Source: Actinomycetes bacterium
Lineage (GTDB): Bacteria > Actinomycetota > Acidimicrobiia > Acidimicrobiales > JAJZJN01
DNA length: 40,430 nucleotides
Direction: 5' to 3'
Assembly: GCA_021851165.1 (NCBI GenBank)
Contig: JAJZJN010000007.1
Coordinates: forward strand, 1-40,430
The notes beneath the pieces were generated by a model. The model was not told the origin of the DNA and ran no database searches. It saw only the letters and a list, made by a program, of their open reading frames with translations. Below are positions 1-8,295 of the stretch, in pieces. A program made the position numbers and the translations under genes. Position 1 is the first letter of the stretch. Every line of letters starts with the position of its first letter.

Positions 1-212
1 CCGACCACCGGCGCGACCAGGCGCCTGCCGGCCATCGAGCCGTGGAACCGAGCGCTGCCGAAGGCGAACACCCCGCCGTCGGACGCGACCTCCCAGTAGC
101 CCCCACCCGCGGGATCGGCTGCCATCCCGACCACCGGCGCGACCAGGCGCCTGCCGGCCATCGAGCCGTGGAACCGAGCGCTGCCGAAGGCGAACACCCC
201 GCCGTCGGACGC
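1..212. repeat. 126-bp coding tandem repeat
   Basis: The segment 1-86 recurs unchanged at 127-212, a period of 126 bp or 42 codons, inside the secreted repeat protein. The repeats probably continue to the left of the window. Confidence 0.9.
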
Positions 213-401
213 AGCGAGCTGGTAGCCTGAGCCCGCTGCCCGCATAGCAGAAGGGGGCTGCCCGCTACCTGTGGTCATCGCATGCGCCGTAGCGGTAGCC
301 GCTACCGCCGTACCGGCAACTGTCAGGCCCGCCAGCAGGCCAAGGGCTATGACACCCGCCACCAAAGCCGGCCCCCACCGGCCTGCTATGCGATGCTGCA
401 T
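1..401 (-). CDS. Secreted repeat protein, [12 protein letters not shown] beta-propeller-like repeats (partial, C-terminus outside window)
   Basis: Reading the minus strand from an ATG at 401 gives a clear signal peptide ([17 protein letters not shown] followed by a hydrophobic run and an Ala-x-Ala type end near residue 40). It is followed by repeats of about 42 residues containing [16 protein letters not shown], then [16 protein letters not shown]. The start is supported by a purine-rich AAGGGGGAAC a few bases upstream. The gene is missing from the ORF track because it runs off the window. Such GYW..SDGG.F.FG repeats are common in exported actinobacterial proteins, often fused to peptidase, lytic or adhesin domains; the fused domain, if any, is not visible here. 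Role: exported, probably cell-surface; specific function unknown. Adjacent repeat units are identical at the DNA level over about 86 bases, which suggests recent duplication. Confidence 0.8.
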   Translation of the reverse strand, partial: MQHRIAGRWGPALVAGVIALGLLAGLTVAGTAVAATATAHAMTTGSGQPPSAMRAAGSGYQLAASDGGVFAFGSARFHGSMAGRRLVAPVVGMAADPAGGGYWEVASDGGVFAFGSARFHGSMAGRRLVAPVV

Positions 402-665
402 GTCGTTCCCCCTTAGAACCGGCAGGCTACGGCCATCATCATGACGGACCCTGCAGGCCCCAGTACCCGGCAATCCACCCGGCAAGATAGCCCGCTCGCA
501 CCCTACCAGCCCGGCTCGGGGGCATCAATGGTTCGGATCGTGTAGGTGCCTCCGACGCTCTGTCGAGCGAGCTCTCGCCGTAGACGACCCTCAGGCAGTA
601 GACTAAGGGTCTTCGGGGCGGGCCACTCCGGCCTGCCCCCAGAAAAGATAGAGAGAAGAAGAGCG
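402..665. other. Intergenic region between divergent secreted protein and cspA
   Basis: No gene is convincing here. The only clear structure is a hairpin close to the cspA start, listed separately. Divergent promoters for the two flanking genes must lie in this stretch, but no strong -35/-10 pair could be assigned by eye. Confidence 0.5.
615..639 (+). promoter_or_regulatory. GC-rich hairpin in the leader of cspA
   Basis: GGGGCGGGCC and GGCCTGCCCC form a 10-bp stem (one G-U pair) around a 5-nt loop, ending 26 nt before the cspA start and just before the purine-rich ribosome-binding stretch. It could be a structured cold-shock leader or a terminator-like element. The position is seen; the function is inferred. 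Confidence 0.4.
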
Positions 666-866
666 TTGGCTACAGGAACAGTGAAGTTCTTCAATTCAGA
701 GAAGGGCTTCGGATTTATCTCGCGTGAGCAGGGCGACGACGTGTTCGTCCACTACTCCAACATTCAGGGCAGCGGCTACCGGTCACTGCAAGAAGGCCAG
801 CAGGTCGAGTTCGACGTGGCCCCGGGCCGCAAGGGCGAGGAGGCACAGAACGTCCGGGTCATCTGA
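666..866 (+). CDS. cspA: Cold-shock protein, CspA family
   Basis: A 66-residue single-domain cold-shock protein that binds single-stranded RNA/DNA as a cytoplasmic RNA chaperone. The family start TGTVKFFN, the RNP1-like GFGFI and the RNP2-like VFVHYS are all present, and the C-terminal QNVRV end is typical. The ORF track runs back to 546, but the family begins at the TTG at 666 (MATGTVKFF), which is preceded by AGAGAGAAGAAGAG, a good ribosome-binding stretch. So the upstream part of the ORF is not coding. A strong hairpin follows the stop codon, and a SHOCT-domain gene follows that in the same direction. Confidence 0.93.
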   Translation: MATGTVKFFNSEKGFGFISREQGDDVFVHYSNIQGSGYRSLQEGQQVEFDVAPGRKGEEAQNVRVI

Positions 867-889
867 TCCCCGGGCCACCGCATCACGCG

Positions 890-919
890 CAGAGCCGCCG
901 GCAAATGCCGGCGGCTCTG
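890..919 (+). terminator. Hairpin terminator after cspA
   Basis: CAGAGCCGCCGGCA and TGCCGGCGGCTCTG form a 14-base perfect inverted repeat with almost no spacer, 23 nt after the cspA stop. There is no long U tract, which is common for high-GC terminators. It may attenuate rather than stop transcription into the SHOCT gene. Confidence 0.6.
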
Positions 920-1007
920 CCATTTACGAAACGTGCTCGGGACATTCCCCCTGGAGCAACCACTCCCCACGCCTGAAGCACACCCACCCCCCCGTAGGAA
1001 GACCGAT

Positions 1008-1307
1008 ATGAGCACTCAACGATCCAGCTTCGGCAAGCTCCAACGCGACCGCACGAAGCGCGAGCGGGCAGCCGCCAAGCGCGAGCGCCGCCAAGACCGC
1101 ACCGCATCACCCGACAGCACCGAGCACCCGACGCCCGACACCGGCGAGCTTGCCGGGAGGGCGACTACGGATTCGCCCCAGGACTCCACCGCCGAGATCC
1201 TCCAGCGGATCGAGACCATCCACCAGCTCTTCGACGCCGGAACCATCAGCTACGAGACCTTTGAGAAGGAGAAGACCGAGCTGTTCGACAAGCTTTCGGT
1301 GGACTGA
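1008..1307 (+). CDS. Small SHOCT-domain protein
   Basis: A 99-residue protein. Its N-terminal 30 residues are very basic (QRDRTKRERAAAKRERR), the middle is rich in Ser, Thr and Pro, and residues about 63-97 look like a SHOCT domain (EILQRIETIHQLFDAGTIS followed by YETFEKEK and a terminal hydrophobic helix). SHOCT is a short C-terminal helical module thought to mediate oligomerisation. The start at 1008 is chosen because TAGGAAG lies just upstream; the longer ORF from 933 lacks a site. It lies downstream of cspA, separated by a hairpin. The basic N-terminus could contact nucleic acid, but that is inference; no specific function is known. Confidence 0.75.
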   Translation: MSTQRSSFGKLQRDRTKRERAAAKRERRQDRTASPDSTEHPTPDTGELAGRATTDSPQDSTAEILQRIETIHQLFDAGTISYETFEKEKTELFDKLSVD

Positions 1308-1408
1308 GCACCTCCCACTGCAGCAGGCCTCGCTCAGGGCGGCCGAACGAACGAAGCCGGCAGAGCGGGCTGACCGGGAACCTTGCCGAGAACCCTGGGG
1401 AGTCAACA

Positions 1409-3034
1409 CTATCCAAGAAGCCTCCACAGGTCGGCGTCGTCGCTGCTCACCGCCATGTCGATGTCCCGGGTGCCGTCGTGACCCCACAGCGAAGGTCCGT
1501 AGCTCATCAACTTGGCTCTTGCGACCTCGCAAGGAGATACGCCCTGCCCATTGCCCATGCGGCCCGCCGCACCCCTCGGAACACCTACCTCGGCAACGAG
1601 CTCTCGACCTCCGTGGAGATGAACACGCAGCCGAGCCGGGAAGGCCATCTCGAAAGCTCTCAGGGCCTCCGGATCCCACCAGCGCTTCGCCGTACGCCGA
1701 TTCGAACCGACATCGGAACGGCACAGCAAAGCGGTCAGGCCGGCTGTCCTCAGGCCGGCTGTCGCGCGAGCACGACCTGGGAGACCTCCTCTGCCCGCCG
1801 AGCGATGGAAAGAGGATGCTGCCTTCAACACACCGCCTACGCCAATCTGCTTTGCCACGAGACCTGGCGGCAATACTGGGGAGAACGAGGCCAGGGCACG
1901 CCGGCTCAGATCCCAGTCGTGGTGAACACGAACCTTCGTGGCCAATCGTCTGAGCACATCTCCATGCTCTTCCAACCACGTCTGTGACACCTCCGTAGGG
2001 GTGAGCCTCCCTGCCACAGCTCCAACGGCCAGGCTCCAACGCACCGAGAAGGTCACCGAAACCGGTGTGGGCACAACCCCGGCACCAATTGCCGCTTCCA
2101 CGTATGCAGCCGACATGGCCTCCATTGATGTGGTCAGGATGCTTGCATCCACGTCTATCGCCTCGACTTCCTCGGCAGCGGGCCAACCGAGCTGATCCAG
2201 GGCATCGAGCGCCGTGTCTATGTAGGCGCACCCGGGGTACGGCTTCACACACAGCGTGGAGGTTGCCCAGCCCTCACCGAGTCCACCGAGCAGGCCTTTG
2301 AGGGGTAGATCGGCGAACGCCGAGAAGAATCCCCGCGGGTTGTCGAGCACATCGAGAGGGCCGGTGACCCCCTCGGCGGCAAGACGGGCCGCTCGCATCC
2401 CGGCGAGCACCGGCTCCGATGCAGTGACAAGCTTCGAGTCGGGCATGAAGAACCCTGGTGGAGATGGCATCGGTGGCTGGTACAGGGCTATTGCAAGGGC
2501 ATGGGCCATCTCCAGCGCGTCCAACCCGATCAGCCGGCCCGTGGCCAGTGCCGCCCCGGCCGAGTGGATGAACGACCACAGCTGGCCGTTGAGCGGACCG
2601 ATTAGGCATGCCCCACCGAGACGGGCCTCGATCTCGTTCGCGACCAACTGCGCAAGGAGCTGCTCCTCCCCGGTCGCGCCGGTCTCTGCTGCGAGGAGGA
2701 CTGGCACGAGAACGGCGGAATGGCCTGTGTGGCCGAAGCAGACATAGTCGTCAAAATCCAGAGCCACCGAAGCCGCTGCTGCTACATACACGGCATCTTC
2801 TACTCGCACCCCGCCGGCGCCAGTGCCCCCGCCAGGCATCGGGGCTGGACCAGGGGCCGCCCATCGCTGGGCAGCGGACCGAACCCTTCCCCATGCAGCG
2901 TCGTCCGAGGATGCAGCGACGGCACCCAGCACCGAACGGCGCTGGGCACGGCACAGTTCCAACACCGGAGGCGGCACGTCGCCCAAGTGAAGCTCCACGG
3001 CCCAAGCACCCAGCTCCTGCACCAGTGTCGACAT
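1409..3034 (-). CDS. MmgE/PrpD family protein (2-methylcitrate dehydratase-like)
   Basis: A 541-residue protein with the MmgE/PrpD layout: an alpha-helical N-terminal domain carrying LDFDDYVCFGHTGHSA, near residue 90, and helices ending in KPYPGCAYIDTALDAL near residue 265, followed by a smaller alpha/beta domain. Enzymes of this family dehydrate or isomerise small carboxylic acids (2-methylcitrate, cis-aconitate, iminodisuccinate). The substrate here cannot be told and no methylcitrate-cycle gene is adjacent. At 541 residues it is longer than the usual 450 or so. The extra length lies around residues 395-450 (a basic, Gly/Ala-rich stretch), between VHHDWDLSRR and the FPARLRVHLHGGRELVAEV strand pair. 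ATG start at 3034; divergent from the propeller gene. Confidence 0.8.
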   Translation of the reverse strand: MSTLVQELGAWAVELHLGDVPPPVLELCRAQRRSVLGAVAASSDDAAWGRVRSAAQRWAAPGPAPMPGGGTGAGGVRVEDAVYVAAAASVALDFDDYVCFGHTGHSAVLVPVLLAAETGATGEEQLLAQLVANEIEARLGGACLIGPLNGQLWSFIHSAGAALATGRLIGLDALEMAHALAIALYQPPMPSPPGFFMPDSKLVTASEPVLAGMRAARLAAEGVTGPLDVLDNPRGFFSAFADLPLKGLLGGLGEGWATSTLCVKPYPGCAYIDTALDALDQLGWPAAEEVEAIDVDASILTTSMEAMSAAYVEAAIGAGVVPTPVSVTFSVRWSLAVGAVAGRLTPTEVSQTWLEEHGDVLRRLATKVRVHHDWDLSRRALASFSPVLPPGLVAKQIGVGGVLKAASSFHRSAGRGGLPGRARATAGLRTAGLTALLCRSDVGSNRRTAKRWWDPEALRAFEMAFPARLRVHLHGGRELVAEVGVPRGAAGRMGNGQGVSPCEVARAKLMSYGPSLWGHDGTRDIDMAVSSDDADLWRLLG

Positions 3035-3093
3035 CGCTGCGCAGGCTAGCTCCCGCTAGGCTCCGGTGAAGCAAATCCGGACCGCCTCCCTCT

Positions 3094-3099
3094 TATACT
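3094..3099 (+). promoter_or_regulatory. Putative -10 element (TATACT) for the propeller gene
   Basis: TATACT ends 8 nt before the GTG at 3108, so transcription would begin at or within a few bases of that start codon. This is consistent with a leaderless mRNA, which is common in Actinobacteria. No clear -35 was seen. Confidence 0.4.
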
Positions 3100-3107
3100 C
3101 GCCTCCC

Positions 3108-4331
3108 GTGCAACGAAGCTCTACCCGGATAGCCATCCTGATCGTCTTCGTAGGCCTGCTGGTGCTCCTGGTGACGGTGATAGCACCCCGCTCGTCCAAG
3201 CACTCGGCTGCCCCCCGCGCGGCGGGCCACCGCTCCATCAGGGTGACTCCGACCCCGAAGACCACCACCGGCCGACAGGCAAAGGACCTGAAGCCCGGGC
3301 CCAACCTAGCTCCAGGCTCCAACCCGGCCGTCCTCCCGAGCGATGTGCTGATCGCCGACGAGGGCAACAATCGCCTGCAGCTCGTGAACCCGCAGGGAAA
3401 CATCGTCTGGCAGTTCCCTCAGCCCGGCGACCTCGCACCAGGTCAAACCTTCCTGCGCCCCGACGACGCCTTCTTCACACCCAACGGCAAGGACATCATC
3501 GCAACCGAGGAGACGGACCAGGTGATCTCCCTCATCAGCGTCGCCCAGCACAGGATCATCTGGCGCTACGGCCATCCTGGGCTGCCCGGCTCGTCCCCGG
3601 GCTACGTCTCGAATCCCGACGACGCGCTCATGATGCCCAACGGCGACGTGATCACCGCCGACATCAAGAATTGCAACATCCTGCTAATAGGCCCCGGCAG
3701 CCACGTTCCACTGGCGACAATAGGAATAACCGATCCCTACTGCTACCACCAGCCTCCCTACCGCTGGGCAAGTCCCAACGGGGCCTTCCCTCTCACCAAT
3801 GGGAACTATCTGATAACCGAGATCGACGGAGACTGGGTTGACGAGTTGAACATCGCCACAGGCAAGGTTCTCTGGTCCACTCACCCACCAGGTTTCACCT
3901 ACCCGTCGGACACGAACCAGGTAGGCCCCAACCGCTATCTGAGCGTCGACTACACCAAGCCTGGTGCCGTCGAAGAATTCACCAAGCATGGACGGCTGCT
4001 ATGGCGATTCGCGCCCACAGGAGCGAACGCTCTAAACCACCCTTCCCTGTGCGCCCCGATCCCCACCAACGGCGACATCCTGTGCAACGACGACCATAAC
4101 GACCGGATAATCGTTATAGACCCGAGAACCGACAAGATCGTCTGGCAGTATGGCCACACCGGAGTAGCCGGTACAGCCCCGGGGTACTTGAGCGGACCCG
4201 ACGGCTGCGACCTTGCCCCGCCCTACTCCCTGCTCATGACCCATGCCTCGACCATGGGACTGCCGGGACGGCTGGCTCCGGGAACCGTGCTTGGCGTACC
4301 TGCGGGAAGCTCTTCTGCGAGCACCGGCTGA
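3108..4331 (+). CDS. Membrane-anchored PQQ/NHL-like beta-propeller protein
   Basis: A protein of about 407 residues. It has one N-terminal transmembrane helix (IAILIVFVGLLVLLVTVI), a Thr/Pro/Lys-rich linker, then repeated blades of the type PDDAFFTPNGKDIIATEE, PDDALMMPNGDVITAD and PIPTNGDILCNDDHNDRI, each followed by I.W...G strands (IIWRYGHPG, IVWQYGHTG). This looks like a PQQ-binding-like, NHL or arylsulfotransferase-type propeller displayed outside the cell. The GTG at 3108 gives a clean signal anchor and sits just after a TATACT box; the longer ORF start at 3066 would put the start upstream of that promoter. No catalytic motif was recognised and function is unknown. The last 30 residues are low complexity. 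Confidence 0.75.
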   Translation: MQRSSTRIAILIVFVGLLVLLVTVIAPRSSKHSAAPRAAGHRSIRVTPTPKTTTGRQAKDLKPGPNLAPGSNPAVLPSDVLIADEGNNRLQLVNPQGNIVWQFPQPGDLAPGQTFLRPDDAFFTPNGKDIIATEETDQVISLISVAQHRIIWRYGHPGLPGSSPGYVSNPDDALMMPNGDVITADIKNCNILLIGPGSHVPLATIGITDPYCYHQPPYRWASPNGAFPLTNGNYLITEIDGDWVDELNIATGKVLWSTHPPGFTYPSDTNQVGPNRYLSVDYTKPGAVEEFTKHGRLLWRFAPTGANALNHPSLCAPIPTNGDILCNDDHNDRIIVIDPRTDKIVWQYGHTGVAGTAPGYLSGPDGCDLAPPYSLLMTHASTMGLPGRLAPGTVLGVPAGSSSASTG

Positions 4332-4392
4332 CCGGCTGACCGGCCGGCACCTGGGGCAAGACCTGCGTCCGAGGACCCAGCAGACAATCTTA

Positions 4393-4418
4393 CAAATCTT
4401 ATAATTCTATAAGATTTG
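4393..4418 (+). promoter_or_regulatory. Perfect palindromic operator over the ArsR-hyf promoter
   Basis: CAAATCTTATA and TATAAGATTTG form an 11-bp perfect inverted repeat around ATTC. The consensus -10 hexamer TATAAT (4400-4405) lies inside it, and a further half-site AATCTTA (4386-4392) lies just to the left in direct orientation. It sits 34 bases before the GTG of the ArsR-type regulator, in an AT-rich island unlike the flanking DNA. This is the expected place for an autorepressing winged-helix dimer to block RNA polymerase for the whole operon. Binding by this regulator is inferred. Confidence 0.8.
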
Positions 4419-4452
4419 ACTCTTAGCGTCGCTACATATATGCTTCAGAACC

Positions 4453-4797
4453 GTGCCAGAAATCCCCGCGCTGAAGGCGGAGCTGTTCCGCGTTCTCGGC
4501 CATCCCGCACGCGTTCGGATACTCGAGCTGCTGTCGGACTCCGAGCTGAGCGTGGGAGAGCTCCAGGTGGCCCTGCCGCTTGACTCGAGCGGCACCTCAC
4601 AGCATCTGGCCGCTTTGCGCAGGCAGGGCCTCGTCGAGGGCCGCAAGGAAGGCACCAGCGTCTATTACCGCATCCGGGATCCCCGCACCAGCGACCTGCT
4701 GGCTTTGGCCAGGCAGATCCTCACGGCCACGCTCGAGGACAGCCGCGCCCTGCTCGACGAGTTGACGGCCGAGGAAACCTCCGCACACCAGCAATGA
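4453..4797 (+). CDS. ArsR/SmtB-type transcriptional regulator of the hydrogenase-like operon
   Basis: A 114-residue winged-helix repressor. FRVLGHPARVRILELLSD, near residues 11-28, is the ArsR entry helix, followed by the recognition region SGTSQHLAALRRQGLVEGRK and the wing GTSVYYRI. It has no cysteine at all, so the classical metal-thiolate sites are absent; the inducer could be another metal ligand set or a non-metal signal. It starts at GTG 4453 and its stop overlaps the next start (ATGA), so it is the first gene of the hyf-like operon. In M. tuberculosis the ArsR-type Rv0081 heads the homologous-looking Rv0082-Rv0087 cluster and represses it. The same logic is likely here, with the palindrome upstream as operator. 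Confidence 0.88.
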   Translation: MPEIPALKAELFRVLGHPARVRILELLSDSELSVGELQVALPLDSSGTSQHLAALRRQGLVEGRKEGTSVYYRIRDPRTSDLLALARQILTATLEDSRALLDELTAEETSAHQQ

Positions 4798-6755
4798 CCG
4801 GCCTTGTAGCGATGATCACCGGTGCCGCCCTCGTGGCACTCGGCTCAGGGCTCCCGTACCTGTCGAGGACCGACCGCTACGTGAAGCCAGCCCTGTGGGC
4901 CCAGATCCTCGGCACCACCGTCATGGGTGCTTGGGGCGCCGCCGTGTTCGCGGGGGTTGGCACGCTTGGGGTGCCCTTCAGGGACAGCTTCGACCCCGCG
5001 GTGGGCGTGGACCCGTTGAGCGGGTTCTTCCTCCTCACCCTGGCAATCGTCACGGTGCCGGCACTCGGCTTCGCGCTCGGGACTCTGCCTGGGTCGCGGG
5101 GAGCACGGTCACTCAGCGCTCTGACGGGAGCCTTCGTTCTCGCCATGACAGGAGTGCTCGTCGCCCGCGACGTCACCACGTTCCTTGCGTTCTGGGAGCT
5201 GATGACCATCCTGCCAGCCACCGCAATACTGGTTAGCCACCATGGACGCTCTGCACGCCACGACGTCTACGTCTACCTGGCAACGACCCATCTCGGAGGC
5301 GTGGGGGTCTGGGTGGCGCTGCTGGCCCTGGCCCGCTTCCACGCACTCGGCGACCCGAGCGCGCTGGCGGGCAGGGCTGAAGCGCTGCAGATCGCCATAG
5401 GCCTGGCTGCGCTCATCGGGTTCGGAACGAAAGCCGGCCTCATGCCTCTTCATGCCTGGCTCCCGCGAGCCCATCCCATAGCACCAAGCCACTTCTCAGC
5501 CCTCATGTCGGGCATGATGATCAAGGTCGCTATATACGGGCTCATCCGCTTCACCCTCGGATGGCCGGCCAGATCAGCGGCGCTCCTCGGTGTGGCGCTA
5601 CTAGCCCTTGGTCTCCTGTCGTGTCTCGGCGGTGTCCTTTACGCCCTGATCCAACACGAGCTGAAGCGCCTGCTTGCCTTCCATTCGGTGGAGAACGTCG
5701 GGATAATCGCCCTCGGCCTGGGGGTCGCGTTCATCCTGAACGCCAATGGGGACCACCTCTGGGCTGCCCTCGCGCTCGCTGCAGCTCTGCTCCACACCAT
5801 GAACCACGCCGTGTTCAAGGGACTCCTGTTCCTCGGTGCTGGCAGCTTTCACAACGCTGTGGGCAAGCTGGACCTGGACCACCTGGGTGGACTGCTCAGG
5901 CGGATGCCATGGACGGGCGGGGCGTTCTTGATCGGCTCCATGGCGATCGCCGGGCTCCCGCCGTTCAACGGATTTGCCTCGGAATGGCTCACCCTGGAAG
6001 CACTTCTCCACGGTGCAACGGATACGCCCCTCAGGACGGCACTGCCCACCCTGATCGCACTCGCGGGACTCGCCGGCACTGCTGCCCTGGCCGTCCTTTG
6101 CTTCACGAAGGTCGTAGGCCTGGTCCTGCTCGGGCCACCTCGCCGCGAAGCGTGCGCCACGGCCCAGGAGTCGAGCCGCCCAGTGCTCGCCGGGCTGGTC
6201 GCCCTCGCAACCCTCTGCGTGGTACTCGGATGCATTCCCGGGATTCTCGTGGCACGCCTGGTGTCACTGGCCCCCGGCAGCCCTGTCCGGCTACCGATGA
6301 CAAGTGGCATCGACATCACCGGAACCGGTTCATTTCCAGCCGCAGCGCTCCTGGCATTCCTCGTCGCCGGTGGAGCGCTCCTGGTCCTGCTCCGCTCGCG
6401 ACGGTCGGCAGCGCCAGCACCTGTTTGGACCTGCGGCCAACCCGTCGAGGCTCCATTGCGATGGACGTCTGCCGCCTTCACGAAGCCACTGCGCCTCCTC
6501 ATGGAGCCAGTGCTCAAGCCCGAGCGGAGCGTAGCCATAGAACGCAATGGTGTCCTGGTTGAAAGCGTCGCCTACGAGTCACATACCCCGCACCTGTTCG
6601 ACACGCTGCTGTACCGTCCTGTCGTACGTGCAGCGCTTGCATGGGCGACGTTCCTGCGCCGCGTCCAGTCCGGCAGCCTCCGCGCCTACATCGCCACGCT
6701 CCTCGGACTTGTCATCGCTCTTCTCGCCCTCGCCCGTCTCGGACTGATGCGATGA
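4794..6755 (+). CDS. hyfB: Group 4 hydrogenase-like membrane subunit, HyfB/NuoL-type antiporter protein
   Basis: A 653-residue polytopic membrane protein of the Mrp/NuoL/M/N antiporter family, with about 14-16 hydrophobic segments. The diagnostic core is GFGTKAGLMPLHAWLPRAHP, near residue 205, followed by APSHFSALMSGMMIKVAIYG; the lysines and histidines of these stretches are the proton-channel residues of the family. In Hyf/Hyc-type complexes this subunit is the large membrane-arm protein that may couple electron transfer to proton or sodium movement. Start and stop both overlap neighbours by ATGA, implying translational coupling from the ArsR gene through to hyfC. Confidence 0.88.
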   Translation: MTGLVAMITGAALVALGSGLPYLSRTDRYVKPALWAQILGTTVMGAWGAAVFAGVGTLGVPFRDSFDPAVGVDPLSGFFLLTLAIVTVPALGFALGTLPGSRGARSLSALTGAFVLAMTGVLVARDVTTFLAFWELMTILPATAILVSHHGRSARHDVYVYLATTHLGGVGVWVALLALARFHALGDPSALAGRAEALQIAIGLAALIGFGTKAGLMPLHAWLPRAHPIAPSHFSALMSGMMIKVAIYGLIRFTLGWPARSAALLGVALLALGLLSCLGGVLYALIQHELKRLLAFHSVENVGIIALGLGVAFILNANGDHLWAALALAAALLHTMNHAVFKGLLFLGAGSFHNAVGKLDLDHLGGLLRRMPWTGGAFLIGSMAIAGLPPFNGFASEWLTLEALLHGATDTPLRTALPTLIALAGLAGTAALAVLCFTKVVGLVLLGPPRREACATAQESSRPVLAGLVALATLCVVLGCIPGILVARLVSLAPGSPVRLPMTSGIDITGTGSFPAAALLAFLVAGGALLVLLRSRRSAAPAPVWTCGQPVEAPLRWTSAAFTKPLRLLMEPVLKPERSVAIERNGVLVESVAYESHTPHLFDTLLYRPVVRAALAWATFLRRVQSGSLRAYIATLLGLVIALLALARLGLMR

Positions 6756-7681
6756 CACCAGACGTGTGGCTCTCCACTCTCGTAGAGCTCGCTGCAGGCA
6801 CGGCCGCTGCCCCTCTTCTCCCCGGCATCATCCAGGCGGTGAAAGCTCGCCTCCAGGGTCGCCCCGGGCCATCTCCTCTCCAGCCATACCGCGAGCTCAA
6901 CCGGCTCTGGCACAAGTCGACCGTCGACCCGGAAGGATCCGGGGCCGTGTACCGGCTAGCCCCTCCTCTCGCTACGGTGGCCTTGCTCGCCGCTGTAGTG
7001 ATAGTGCCCGCTACCTCCTTCGAAGAGGTCTCCCCCCTGGGCCACGACGTGCTCGTTGTCGTCGGCCTGCTCGCCTTGGCACGCTTCTCGCTGGCTGTGG
7101 CTGCCTGGGACACGGGCAGCGGCTTCGCACTGATGGGCGCGAGCCGGGACCTCACCTTCGCCGTCCTCGTCGAAGGCATGCTCCTTGCCGTAGTCGCACT
7201 GGTGGCTCTCCCTTCCCACTCGACCGATCTCGGAACCCTGATGGCCACGACCAGCGGGCTCGCGGGATGGGGGGGCGCCTTGCGCTGGTGCGCTCTCGGG
7301 GCGTTCGGCCTGGTAGTGCTAGCCGAGACTGGGCGCCAGCCCATCGACAACCCCGACACGCATCTCGAGCTGACAATGATCCACGAAGGACCGCTGCTCG
7401 AGTACGCCGGGCGGGACCTGGCAATGCTCCAGTGGTCGGCCGCTGCACGCCATTGGATCATGCTCGTCCTAACCGTCGAGATTTTCCTGCCCCATGCCCG
7501 CGGGGCCCTACTACAGCTGCTGTCACTGCTCATCGGGCTGCCCCTATGGTGCGTGCTGCTGGCCCTCATAGAGACCTGGCAGGCCAAGATGCGCCTTCTA
7601 GCCGTACCACGCCTTCTCGGAGCAGGAACCGCCATCGCTCTGGCCGGCTTCGTCACCTGGTTCATAGGAGCCCGGCCATGA
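6752..7681 (+). CDS. hyfC: Group 4 hydrogenase-like membrane subunit, HyfC/HycD/NuoH type
   Basis: A 309-residue NuoH-like subunit that anchors the hydrophilic arm to the membrane arm in complex I and group 4 hydrogenases. The landmark is the loop after the first helix (PLLPGIIQAVKARLQGRPGP followed by SPLQPYRELNRLWHK), the family cytosolic loop with basic residues. A later loop, DNPDTHLELTMIHEG followed by EYAGRD, carries the acidic residues typical of the quinone-side pocket region. About eight membrane segments are visible. The longer ORF from 6641 is rejected because the ATG at 6752 overlaps the hyfB stop (ATGA) and begins with the family helix. In M. tuberculosis the equivalent is annotated hycD. 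Confidence 0.88.
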   Translation: MTPDVWLSTLVELAAGTAAAPLLPGIIQAVKARLQGRPGPSPLQPYRELNRLWHKSTVDPEGSGAVYRLAPPLATVALLAAVVIVPATSFEEVSPLGHDVLVVVGLLALARFSLAVAAWDTGSGFALMGASRDLTFAVLVEGMLLAVVALVALPSHSTDLGTLMATTSGLAGWGGALRWCALGAFGLVVLAETGRQPIDNPDTHLELTMIHEGPLLEYAGRDLAMLQWSAAARHWIMLVLTVEIFLPHARGALLQLLSLLIGLPLWCVLLALIETWQAKMRLLAVPRLLGAGTAIALAGFVTWFIGARP

Positions 7682-8295
7682 CGGGGGCTGTCGGCTGGCT
7701 CCTGATCGCCCTCGCCCTCGCAGTGATAGTGGTGAGGCGCCGCTCGACTGCGATCGTCGTCGTAGCCACCCAGTCGCTCGTGATCGCACTCGTGGCCCTT
7801 GCAGAAGCTTCACATCGCTCAGGGGAGTTCATGTCCTCAGCCTTGGCGCTGCTCGCAAAGGCGATATTCATAGCCGCCGTCCTCGGATGGAGTGTCCGCA
7901 GGACCCGCCAAGACCACCCCATAACCGAAGCTCTGGCGGCACCGGTCCGACTCGCGGTCGCCGCGGCAATAGCCATCACGGCCGCTGCACTCGTGCCGAG
8001 GTTCGGACTACCGAGCTTGTCGGAGGAGCACGCCACGGTTGCTCTCGTCGTGATCGGGATAACCGCCGTCATAGTCCGCAAGGCGACGCTGTTCCAGGTG
8101 CTTGGCCTCCTCGTAGCCGAGAACGGGATCGCCTTCGCCGCCACCGCGGTGGCCGGGGGCATGCCCATGGTCATCGACCTGGGTGTGATATTCGACGTCG
8201 TCATCGTCCTCAGTGTCGCAACCGCCTTCCACGAACGCATCTTCCGCGAGTTCGGAAGCGGCGACGCGACCGTTCTGCGAGGCCTACGTGATTGA
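7678..8295 (+). CDS. hyfE: Group 4 hydrogenase-like membrane subunit, HyfE/HycP (NuoK-like)
   Basis: A 205-residue small membrane protein with six or seven hydrophobic segments. QVLGLLVAENGIAF, near residues 140-155, is the NuoK/HyfE-like motif with its membrane-buried glutamate. Members of this family sit in the membrane arm between the antiporter-like subunits. The start at 7678 overlaps the hyfC stop by ATGA; the ORF track start at 6766 is a shadow of hyfC. The stop overlaps the hyfF start by 8 nt. Confidence 0.83.
   Translation: MTGAVGWLLIALALAVIVVRRRSTAIVVVATQSLVIALVALAEASHRSGEFMSSALALLAKAIFIAAVLGWSVRRTRQDHPITEALAAPVRLAVAAAIAITAAALVPRFGLPSLSEEHATVALVVIGITAVIVRKATLFQVLGLLVAENGIAFAATAVAGGMPMVIDLGVIFDVVIVLSVATAFHERIFREFGSGDATVLRGLRD

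Noticed and set aside
1-212. Repeats that could suggest a CRISPR array
   Set aside because: Units are 126 bp, directly adjacent and in frame with a secreted protein; there are no spacers.
1107-2252. 381-residue minus-strand ORF
   Set aside because: Arg/Gly/Ser-rich shadow of the MmgE/PrpD and SHOCT genes.
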